From: Salinirubellus litoreus
GTDB lineage: Archaea; Halobacteriota; Halobacteria; Halobacteriales; Haloarculaceae
Assembly: GCF_037335815.1 (NCBI RefSeq)
Contig: NZ_CP147841.1
Coordinates: 868,001 to 932,000, forward strand
Reading direction: 5' to 3'
Length of the DNA: 64,000 bases
Shown: one piece after another, positions 25,624-33,074 of the stretch
Layout: every line of letters begins with the position of its first letter
Position numbering within the stretch: the stretch's first letter is position 1
Translations under genes and position numbers: made by a program
The notes under the pieces: generated by a model
Database searches by the model: none
The model's input: the letters and a program-made list of their open reading frames with translations, nothing else
Told to the model about the DNA's origin: nothing

Positions 25624-27072
25624 TCAGCCCCCGCCGGTCGTCACCGACCGGTCGTCATCCGGGTCGATCTCCTCCCCCTCGTCGACGACGCTCCGCTTCC
25701 AGGTCCCGCGGGTGAACCACGCACCGGCGGCGACCGCCCCGAGGACGTTCCCGGCGGCCATGCCGACCCAGACCCCGAAGACGCCCCAGCCGAGCAGGAA
25801 GGCGAGGACGTAGACGGTCGCGACCCGGCCGATCCACAGCGACAGCAGGGAGAAGCCCAGCGCGGTCCGGGTGTTGCCCGCGCCGCGATAGGCCCCGAGG
25901 ACGACCTGGAGGACGCCGATGAAGGCGAACTCGACCGCGCGAACCCGGAGGTAGTCGATGCCGTGGCGGATGGTCTCGGCGGCGGCCTCGGTCCCGGTGG
26001 CCATGAAGACGCTCACGATGGGTTCGGCGAACGCGACGGCCACGACGGCGACCAGCAGCATCACGCCCGCGCCGACGCCGGCCGCGAGGTGGACGGCCCG
26101 TTCGGCCCGCTCCGTGTTGCCCGCGCCGAGGTTCTGTCCGACCATCGTGTTCGTCGCCCGGCCGAGCCCCATCGCGGGGAGGAAGACGAGCGAGATGAGC
26201 CGGTTGCCGAGCCCGTAGGCCGCGACGACCGGCGGGGAGAACGTGACGACCATCCCCGTGAGGGTGAGCATCGCCAGCGCCGAGGTGGACTGCTCCAGCG
26301 CCGAGGGGGCCCCGATGTCGACGATCTTCCGGACGCTCTCGGGATCGGGACGGAGGTGTTCGAGTTCCACCTGTGGGCCGGCCCCGAGCCCGAACAGCAC
26401 GTACAGCCCGATGACGGTCGCGACGGCACGGGCGATCAGCGTGGCGAGCGCGGCCCCCTCGACGCCGAGACCAGGGACACCGAGCGCGGGGACACCGAAG
26501 ATGAGAACCGGGTCGAGGGCGACGTTCAGCGCCACGGAGACGGCCATCACCCGCATCGGCGTCCGCGTGTTGCCGTAGCCACGCATCAGCGCCGAGAAGA
26601 CGAAGAAGCCGAACAGGAACGGCGTTCCGAGGAAGAACACCCGCATGTAGTCGGCCGCGAGCGGGACGACCGTCTCGGCGGTCACGGGGTCGGCGGGCAG
26701 CAGCGAGAGGAGCGGCCCCGTCAGGACGAACCCGAGCGCCCCGAGGCCTACGGCCAGGATCGTGACGAACGAGAGCGTCTGGCCGGCGGCCTTCCCCGCG
26801 CTCCGCTCGCCGCCCGCGCCCGTGTACTGGGCGACGAGCGTGCTCCCGGCGACAGTGAACCCTCCGCCGACCGAGAGCAGGAGGAAGATGATGGGGAAGG
26901 CGAGGCTCAGCGCGCCCACGGCCGCCGTCGAGTAGCGACCCAGCCAGAGGGTGTCGGCCAGGTTGTACGCCACCTGTAGCAGCTGCGTGACCACGATGGG
27001 CCACGCGAGCGTGAACAGCGGCCGGGCGAGGCCTCCCCGTGTAATGCTGCTGGTCGGTTCCGCGTCGGTCAC
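25624..27072 (-). CDS. MATE-family multidrug/organic cation efflux transporter
   Basis: A 482-aa integral membrane protein with about 12 transmembrane helices in two halves, as in MATE transporters. The first helix pair contains LAWPIVVTQLLQVAYNLADT; both halves repeat a pattern around GLGRATNTMVGQNLGAGN / GAYRGAGNTRT. It probably exports toxic cations or metabolites in exchange for Na+ or H+. Starts are GTG at 27072 or 27117; a TAAAG element at about 27108 puts transcription near 27080, so I use 27072. Confidence 0.9.
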   Translation of the reverse strand: MTDAEPTSSITRGGLARPLFTLAWPIVVTQLLQVAYNLADTLWLGRYSTAAVGALSLAFPIIFLLLSVGGGFTVAGSTLVAQYTGAGGERSAGKAAGQTLSFVTILAVGLGALGFVLTGPLLSLLPADPVTAETVVPLAADYMRVFFLGTPFLFGFFVFSALMRGYGNTRTPMRVMAVSVALNVALDPVLIFGVPALGVPGLGVEGAALATLIARAVATVIGLYVLFGLGAGPQVELEHLRPDPESVRKIVDIGAPSALEQSTSALAMLTLTGMVVTFSPPVVAAYGLGNRLISLVFLPAMGLGRATNTMVGQNLGAGNTERAERAVHLAAGVGAGVMLLVAVVAVAFAEPIVSVFMATGTEAAAETIRHGIDYLRVRAVEFAFIGVLQVVLGAYRGAGNTRTALGFSLLSLWIGRVATVYVLAFLLGWGVFGVWVGMAAGNVLGAVAAGAWFTRGTWKRSVVDEGEEIDPDDDRSVTTGGG

Positions 27073-27300
27073 TCGTCTACCGGGGCGAACACGGCACGAT
27101 ACTCCTTCTTTACGCACGTGTGCCCGACGTTCTCAAGCACGCTCGGTCCGGGACTCGCTGTCCGGTATCCGGCTCGACGATCGGGTATCGGGGACTGCGG
27201 GCCGAATGAGCGGGAAAATCGGACGGGATGGCGCTCCGGACGACCCGGACGCGTGGAGAACCGAACCGGCGAAACGAGGGAGGGGGCGTCGGATCTACGG

Positions 27301-27888
27301 TCAGGGACTTTCGCGGGTTTCGAGCGAGAGGTCGGAGGTGGGGTAGGCCACGCAGGTGAGCGTGTACCCGTCGTCGAGTTCGGGCTCGCCGAGCATCTGG
27401 TTGGTGTGGTGTACGACGTAGTCCTCGGAGTTGCCGCCGTCGGTGATCCGGCCGCCACAGGAGATGCACTGGCCCTCGCGGCAGGCGTAGGGCAGGTCCC
27501 AGCCCTCGTCCTCGCCGGCCTCGAGCAGCGTCTCGTTCTCCTTGACCTCGATCGTCGAGCCCTCCTTGACGTACTCGACCTCGTACACCTCGGCCTCCTC
27601 GTCCGGGATAGCCGAGGGGTCCTCGTCGCCGGCCTCCTCGGCGCTCTCCTCGAGCTCGCCCTCCGACCCCTCCTCGCCGGCGATAGCGCCCGCCGCGACG
27701 CCGCCACCGCCGATGGAGCGGTTCATCGGCTCGGGGAAGTCGGTCTCCGGCACCGAAGCCGCGCGCCGCTCGATGACCTCCTGTGAGATGTCCTCGGGTA
27801 TCGGGCGCTCGGTCCCCCGCGAGAAGTGCAGGACGACGACCGAGAGGGTGAGCACCGCACCGATACCCACTGCGAGCAGGTCGACCAT
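27301..27888 (-). CDS. Membrane-anchored 2Fe-2S ferredoxin
   Basis: A 195-aa protein with one N-terminal transmembrane helix (about residues 3-22), a roughly 75-residue acidic linker, and a plant-type 2Fe-2S domain. The cluster ligands are Cys136, Cys141 and Cys144 in ACREGQCISCGG and Cys179 in LTCVAYP. Most haloarchaeal ferredoxins are soluble; tethering suggests electron delivery to a membrane or surface partner. The ATG at 27888 is preferred over a TTG nine codons upstream. 5' end about 80 bp from the gnd stop on the same strand. Confidence 0.9.
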   Translation of the reverse strand: MVDLLAVGIGAVLTLSVVVLHFSRGTERPIPEDISQEVIERRAASVPETDFPEPMNRSIGGGGVAAGAIAGEEGSEGELEESAEEAGDEDPSAIPDEEAEVYEVEYVKEGSTIEVKENETLLEAGEDEGWDLPYACREGQCISCGGRITDGGNSEDYVVHHTNQMLGEPELDDGYTLTCVAYPTSDLSLETRESP

Positions 27889-27968
27889 GAGCGGGCGTTC
27901 GGTTACCGTATTCAATAGCGTTGTGATTGTCAGACGCGGCGTCCAGCGGCGCGACGTCGGCTCGGCGG

Positions 27969-28862
27969 TCAGTCCCGCCTCACCTCGTGCCGGCCGAAGC
28001 CGTACCGGAGGCGGTTGGCGAGCCGCCGGGAGAACCGTCCCTCGCTACGGGAACCGAACCGCTCTGCGAGGGCCGCGTAGATCAGCGGGAGCGGGACCTC
28101 CTGGGAGAGTGCCTCCTGGACCGTCCAGGTGCCGGTCGAGCCCCCGGCGACGTGGTCGGCGACGTCCCCCAGCGAACTGCCCTCCTCGCGGAACGCCTCC
28201 TCACAGAGCTCCAGCAGCCACGAGCGGATGACCGCGCCGTTGTTCCAGGTCCGGGCAACCGCCTCGAGGTCGAGGTCGTACCGGCCCTCGTGGAGCAGCT
28301 CGAACCCCTCGCCGTAGGCCTGCATCAGTGCGTACTCGACGCCGTTGTGAACCATCTTCACGTAGTGGCCCGATCCCGAAGGGCCCATCCGATCGTGCCC
28401 GGCGGGTCCGGTAGCGACGGCGTCGAAGACCGGCTCGAGCTCCTCGTATGCCCACTCGGGCCCGCCGACCATCAGCGAGAAGCCGAGCTCGGCCCCGGCC
28501 GGCCCACCCGAGGTCCCGCAGTCGAGGTAGGCCGCCGGGCACGCCTCGGCCCGCCTCGTCGAATCCTCGAAGTGGGAGTTCCCGCCGTCGACGACCACGT
28601 CCTCGTCGTCCAGGTGCGGTTCGAGGTCGGCGAGGGCGGCGTCGACCGCCTCGCCCGCCGGCACCATCAGCCAGACGCGCTTTCGCTCGCCGAGCGCGTC
28701 GGCGAGCGCCGGTATCGAGGCCGCGGGCTCGGCACCCGCCTCGGCGGCCTCGGCCACCGCCTCCTCGTCGACGTCGAACGCGACCACCTCGTGTCCCGCT
28801 GCCAGACACCGGTCGGCGACGATACGACCCATCCGCCCGAGCCCGATGAGACCCAGTTGCAT
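27969..28862 (-). CDS. gnd: 6-phosphogluconate dehydrogenase (decarboxylating), short form
   Basis: A 297-aa enzyme of the 6PGDH/3-hydroxyisobutyrate dehydrogenase superfamily. It has the Rossmann start QLGLIGLGRMG, the catalytic-loop motif DCGTSGGPAGAELGFSLMVG and the HNGVEYALMQAYGEG helix containing the active-site Lys/Asn region (VKMVHNGVEY). The about 300-aa form, rather than about 470, is typical of archaea and Gram-positive gntZ-like enzymes. It oxidises 6-phosphogluconate to ribulose 5-phosphate with NAD(P). Start ATG at 28862. Confidence 0.92.
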   Translation of the reverse strand: MQLGLIGLGRMGRIVADRCLAAGHEVVAFDVDEEAVAEAAEAGAEPAASIPALADALGERKRVWLMVPAGEAVDAALADLEPHLDDEDVVVDGGNSHFEDSTRRAEACPAAYLDCGTSGGPAGAELGFSLMVGGPEWAYEELEPVFDAVATGPAGHDRMGPSGSGHYVKMVHNGVEYALMQAYGEGFELLHEGRYDLDLEAVARTWNNGAVIRSWLLELCEEAFREEGSSLGDVADHVAGGSTGTWTVQEALSQEVPLPLIYAALAERFGSRSEGRFSRRLANRLRYGFGRHEVRRD

Positions 28863-28988
28863 ACCCGCGTCTCCGGTGGGGGGGGAGTAACGGATTGTGG
28901 TTCCCGAAGCGGATCGCGGTCCCCGGGGCCCGTCGCGAACACACATCTCACCCGGCGACCGCGTCGGTGACTCCGGACCCCGCCCCGA

Positions 28989-30578
28989 TCAGTCCTCGCG
29001 GCCCCGGAGGTACCGGCGGAGCGCGAGCCCGATACCCAGACCGAGCGCCCCGACGCCGGGACCGAACCCCGGACCTTCGCTGGCCGTCGTCTCCGGGTCC
29101 GTCGGTGTCGGCGTGGCGGTCGGCGAGGGGGTAGGGGTAGGGGTGTCGGTCGGCGTCTCGGTCGCGGTCGGTGACGGGGTAGGGGTGACGGTCGGCGTCG
29201 TCGTGGCGGTCGGTGAGGGGGTGGCCGTCGACGTCGTGGTCGGTGACGGCCCGTTCCCTCCCGGCGCCGGTGTCGTCGTCGTGGTGGACGTGGCCGGCGT
29301 CGTCGTCCCGTTCGACCCGCCCACGACCGGGAACGTGTATATGCCGGCGTCCGCGCTCCGGCCAGAGGTGTCGGAGACGCTGTTGCCGAGGCTCGTCCCC
29401 ACGAAGAATTCGGAGGTGGCCGCCTGGGCCGTCCAGAACCAGGCCGCATCCCCGTCCCGCCAGTGGGCGAGCTCGGTAGGACGAGACGGGTCGGAGACGT
29501 CGTGTACCTTCACCCCGCCCGCGTACCACGAGGTGAACAGGAGGTCGCCGCGGAACTCGAAGTTGTGCGACGTGGTCCAGACCCCGCCGTAGGTCGGATC
29601 GTCGGTCGGTGGTGGCGGAATCTCCGCGACCTGCGTCGCCGCTTCCGGATCGGAGACGTCGTAGAGGTAGACGCTCCCGGGGCCGCCGTCCGAGTTCTGC
29701 GCCTGCCAGGACTCGACGCTGATGCCCACGACGTCGCCCGGGCCGCGGGCCGCGTAGTGGTCGTTCCCCGGCGGTTCGAGGTTCTCCCGTCGGGCCACGT
29801 CGCTCCCCATGTCGAGGAAGACCCCGGGTTCGCGCCCCCGGACCTTGGCGACGAGCGAGGGGTCGCTCGGGTCCGAGACGTCGACCATCCACGTCCCGGC
29901 GTCCCAGTGGGCGAGGTAGGCGATCCCATCCGAGACCGAGAGGTCGTGGAGAACCCAGTTTCCGGGCCGGACGCGGCTCCAGCGCTCGTCGGCGGAGACG
30001 ATCGACCACGACCCGAGCCGTTCGCCCGTCTCGCCGTCGACCGTGACGAGCGCGTTCCGCTCGCCGTCGTTGCCGCACAGGTAGACGACCCCCTCGCTTA
30101 TGTCGCAGTTGTGGTTGTAGAACGGGGTCTCGTGGACCCTTACCCGGGCGGGGGCGGTCGGGTCGCTCACGTCGTAGGTGACGAGCCCGTAGAACGCGTC
30201 CCCGCCGGTGGGGTTGGCCGGGCCGACGACCGCGAGCAGGTCCGTAGCCGGGTCGTGCTTGACGTCGTAGACCATCCGGAGCGTGTCGCCCTCGCGGTCC
30301 GAGAGGGGAGCGCGGTTCTCGAAGACCAGCTCCGGGTTCGCCGGGTCGGCCAGGTCGACGATCGCGAACCCGTCCGTGACCGCGAGGTAGGCGTAGCGTC
30401 CGTCGGGACCGACCACGCCCTCCTTCGTGCCGGGGACCGTGAGCGAACCGAGGGGGGCGAACTCCTCCCCTTCTTCCTCCTGTGCCCTGGCGCGGCCGAA
30501 ACCGCCCGAGGCGAACGCGGATGTGCTCCCCAGCCCGACCCCGAGCCCGGCGATGCGAAGGAGGGCACGACGTCGCAT
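28989..30578 (-). CDS. Secreted LVIVD-repeat surface protein with PGF-CTERM anchor
   Basis: A 529-aa exported protein. MRRRALLRIAGLGVGLGS is a Tat-like signal. The body (about 40-430) is a beta-propeller made of LVIVD-type repeats (YAYLAVTDGFAIVDLADPAN, LYDVSDPEAA, VKVHDVSDPSRP). Then comes a Thr/Pro/Ser low-complexity stalk (TPTPSPTAT-type, about 420-500) and a C-terminus with the PGF motif (GPGFGPG), a hydrophobic helix and RRYLRGR. That tail marks archaeosortase-dependent removal and lipid attachment. Ligand unknown. Confidence 0.88.
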   Translation of the reverse strand: MRRRALLRIAGLGVGLGSTSAFASGGFGRARAQEEEGEEFAPLGSLTVPGTKEGVVGPDGRYAYLAVTDGFAIVDLADPANPELVFENRAPLSDREGDTLRMVYDVKHDPATDLLAVVGPANPTGGDAFYGLVTYDVSDPTAPARVRVHETPFYNHNCDISEGVVYLCGNDGERNALVTVDGETGERLGSWSIVSADERWSRVRPGNWVLHDLSVSDGIAYLAHWDAGTWMVDVSDPSDPSLVAKVRGREPGVFLDMGSDVARRENLEPPGNDHYAARGPGDVVGISVESWQAQNSDGGPGSVYLYDVSDPEAATQVAEIPPPPTDDPTYGGVWTTSHNFEFRGDLLFTSWYAGGVKVHDVSDPSRPTELAHWRDGDAAWFWTAQAATSEFFVGTSLGNSVSDTSGRSADAGIYTFPVVGGSNGTTTPATSTTTTTPAPGGNGPSPTTTSTATPSPTATTTPTVTPTPSPTATETPTDTPTPTPSPTATPTPTDPETTASEGPGFGPGVGALGLGIGLALRRYLRGRED

Positions 30579-30850
30579 TGTCGTCCGTGTGAGACGCGCC
30601 TACCTATGGGTTGTGGTCGAATGCACGCCCGATTTTCGGGAATAATCGCCGCCGGGACGGTTCCCGCCCGGGATTCGCTCGACTCCTCGACGGTAGCCCC
30701 CTGAACTCGGTCCCGTGGTCCCCGTCCCGGTCGACGCCGGGACCTCGGCAACCGGGCGCTCGCCGAGGGATGTGGCCGTCCCGACCGATGCCGGTCGCCA
30801 GGGACCGGGACACGCCGGAGGACTGTGGGCGAACGGTGTTCGAACGGCGC

Positions 30851-31426
30851 TCAGTCGTCCTCGAGGGCGTCGATGGCGCACGCCGCCGCGACGATGGCCT
30901 CGCGGGGGACGTCGCCGGTATCGGCCACCTGCACGTCGAAGATGTCCCGGAGCGAGAACCGCTCGTGGATGCTCCCCAGCGACTTCCCATCCTGGCCGGT
31001 GATGGAGTAGCTGTGGGGGAGCAGGCCGAGCACGCCGACGAACTCCTTGGCCGCCATGACGACCGTCGACTCGGACTCGATGGTCGCCCAGAGGTCGCCG
31101 TCGGGCGAGCGGATGCGGTAGACGTGCTTGAACAGCGTGAACTGCTTTTCGATGACGGCGACGGCGTCCCCCGAGGCCTCGTCGACGAGCGTGTAGTCGC
31201 CCGCGATGTCGAACACGTTCTTCGCCTTCACCCGGAAGACGACGTCACCGTCGGGGTCGGTGAACGGGAACTCCTCGCGCATCTTGAACCGCTTCTGCTT
31301 CCCCTTCAGGACGACGTTGCCGTCCCCGTCCTCGACGGCGTACTTGTTCCGGATCAGGCTCTGTTTGATCACGTAGCGGTCGCCCGAGAGGTCGACCCCG
31401 GCGATGACGTCCGTCCCGACACTCAT
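30851..31426 (-). CDS. LURP-one-related (DUF567/tubby-like fold) protein
   Basis: A 191-aa protein with the LOR pattern: YVIKQSLIRNKYAVEDGDGN, VVLKGKQKRFKMREEFPFTD, VFRVKAKNVFDIAGDYTLVD, then AVIEKQFTLFKHVYRI. The fold is a tubby-like beta-barrel around a helix; the biochemical role of prokaryotic members is unknown and lipid or phosphoinositide binding has been proposed for the fold. ATG at 31426 is used rather than the far upstream frame start. The 272 bp between this gene and the LVIVD gene shows no convincing coding. Confidence 0.82.
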   Translation of the reverse strand: MSVGTDVIAGVDLSGDRYVIKQSLIRNKYAVEDGDGNVVLKGKQKRFKMREEFPFTDPDGDVVFRVKAKNVFDIAGDYTLVDEASGDAVAVIEKQFTLFKHVYRIRSPDGDLWATIESESTVVMAAKEFVGVLGLLPHSYSITGQDGKSLGSIHERFSLRDIFDVQVADTGDVPREAIVAAACAIDALEDD

Positions 31427-31526
31427 GTCCCTCAGCGTAACTCTCCGCCGAGTTAGACCTGTCGCTCTCGCTTTCACGTCCGTCCCGCCGTAGCCTACTT
31501 CCCTCCCGGGGTCTCACCCGCGTGCG

Positions 31527-31985
31527 ATGGACTACTACGAGGACATGGAGGTCGGGGACGTCACCGAGCACGGCTCGAAGACCATGACGAAAGCCGAGAT
31601 AATCGAGTTCGCCACGAAGTACGACCCACAGCCGTTCCACCTCGACGAGGAGGCGGCGGAGGAGACGTTCTTCGGCGGGCTCGCCGCCTCGGGCTGGCAC
31701 ACGGCTGCCGTCTGCATGCGGCTGCTCGTCGACGGCGTCCTCCGAGATCAGGCCAGCATGGGCGCGGCCGGCGTCGACGAACTCCGGTGGAAGCGGCCGG
31801 TCTACCCCGGCGACACCCTCTCCGTCCGCGTCGAGGTGCTGGAGAAGGACCCGGATCCGAACGACCCCACGCGCGGACGGGTCCGCTCGAAGCTCACCGG
31901 CCTGAACCAGGACGGCGACCCCGTCATCTCCTGGGAGGGGCTCGGACTGGTCGCGCGGCGTGAACCGGCGGACGCCGAGGAGTGA
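31527..31985 (+). CDS. MaoC-like hot-dog-fold dehydratase
   Basis: A 152-aa hydratase-type hot-dog protein. The hydratase-2 motif is visible as FATKYDPQPFHLDEEAA, where Asp and His form the catalytic pair, followed by FFGGLAASGWHTAAVCMRLL. It probably hydrates enoyl-CoA esters in (R)-specific beta-oxidation or PHA-type metabolism; the substrate is unresolved. It is divergent from the LURP-one-like gene with about 100 bp between starts. Confidence 0.9.
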   Translation: MDYYEDMEVGDVTEHGSKTMTKAEIIEFATKYDPQPFHLDEEAAEETFFGGLAASGWHTAAVCMRLLVDGVLRDQASMGAAGVDELRWKRPVYPGDTLSVRVEVLEKDPDPNDPTRGRVRSKLTGLNQDGDPVISWEGLGLVARREPADAEE

Positions 31986-32183
31986 GCGGCGTCCGGTCGA
32001 CCGGGGGCCGCGCCGACCGGGCCCGCGTACGGGCGGTCAATAGCGATCGTGAGGGGTCCCGAGATCTTCGGATCCGTCCGGTCTCGAATATATAGAAATT
32101 ACGACAGTATTAAGCGACGACCGGCGGACCGCGTACCCGTAGCGCCCCCGGACGACGGCGGTCCGGGACGGCCGTCGAGGACC

Positions 32184-32606
32184 ATGCAGACACCCAACGA
32201 ACCGACCACGGCGGAGAGCGACGAGACGGTGATCGAGGAGTACGTGCTGGACGTCCGTATCGTCGAGTACGACGGGGAGGACGGGCCTCGATACCGGTTC
32301 GAGGCACCGGAGCACTGCGAGGTGACCTTCGAGGATTCCGATCTCGCGAGGCTGTACGCCGACGTCTACTTCGACGCCAACGGGTTCCAGGAGGAGGGGA
32401 CCGGCGAGTTCGGGGTCCCGCCGGCGATCATCCAGGCCGGGCGGGACACGCTCGTCGCCTACTTCCTCACGCAGCCCTACGCCGATCGCAACTGGATCGC
32501 CTCGTTCTACGGGGAGAAGCCCGAGAAGATCGACCGGTACGTCTCCCGCGTCCGCAAACGCGCCGCGAGCATCCGGGAGGGGGTCACGGAGCGCGGGATC
32601 GAGTGA
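32184..32606 (+). CDS. Hypothetical protein with a possible C-terminal helix-turn-helix
   Basis: A 140-aa soluble acidic protein. The N-terminal half (EEYVLDVRIVEYDGEDGP, EAPEHCEVTFEDSDLARLYA) looks beta-rich. The C-terminal half (AYFLTQPYADRNWIASFYGE, KIDRYVSRVRKRA) has the length and pattern of a tri-helical DNA-binding segment such as sigma-4-like HTH. That is a suggestion only. ATG at 32184 is the first after the AT-rich promoter (GAATATATAG near 32087). Confidence 0.6.
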   Translation: MQTPNEPTTAESDETVIEEYVLDVRIVEYDGEDGPRYRFEAPEHCEVTFEDSDLARLYADVYFDANGFQEEGTGEFGVPPAIIQAGRDTLVAYFLTQPYADRNWIASFYGEKPEKIDRYVSRVRKRAASIREGVTERGIE

Positions 32607-33074
32607 CCGCCCGCGTCCCGTTCGCAGCCCGGGCTCCCCCCACCCGAAGACGGACCGCTGCCTGAACGGTGCTGGCGATCCCGTTTCCTTCCGGCGACAC
32701 CCACTCCCAACGGCTATACCGGGGTAGAACACGTCCCGTCCGGAAGCGAGCTACCGGGAGACACGGCGTGGGTCCGAGGACACGGGCGAATTGTCAAATA
32801 CGGACACATGGTCCGAGTCCCTAACGTTTATCAGCACGGCGCGGTTCGGTCGCGACTGTCAGCGGGGTCGTCGAACGATGGGAGCTACGCGGCCGAAATC
32901 CACCTCTGTGTCCCTATTTTCATATCAATTTTTCTGCAAATATATGCTTCGTTTCACTCTCTGATACGGTACGAACATATACATACCTCTCTGCAACGGT
33001 CCGGGCGAATCATGGCTGTTCGGAGAAATATTATAAAATATCATATCCTTACTCCGGGGCTACCCGCACGCAAT
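32607..33074 (+). promoter_or_regulatory. Long AT-rich upstream region of the PhoX/DUF839-like gene
   Basis: This 468-bp gap has no gene. Its first half has normal GC, but 32913-33056 is strikingly AT-rich for this genome, with CATATCAATTTTTC (about 32919-32933), AAATATATGC, CATATACATA and a strong TATA box ATTATAAAATA at about 33029-33040. CTCTCTG is repeated at about 32954 and 32987. An extended AT-rich promoter in front of a phosphatase-type gene is where regulator sites would be expected. I cannot assign a specific operator. Confidence 0.55.

Noticed and set aside
29112..29340. TP-rich DNA repeat as an independent repeat element or CRISPR
   Set aside because: It is an in-frame low-complexity stalk of the LVIVD surface protein.
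32913..33056. A specific Pho-box operator upstream of the phosphatase-like gene
   Set aside because: The region is suggestive, but I could not match it with confidence to a known haloarchaeal phosphate box from memory, so only the AT-rich region is reported.
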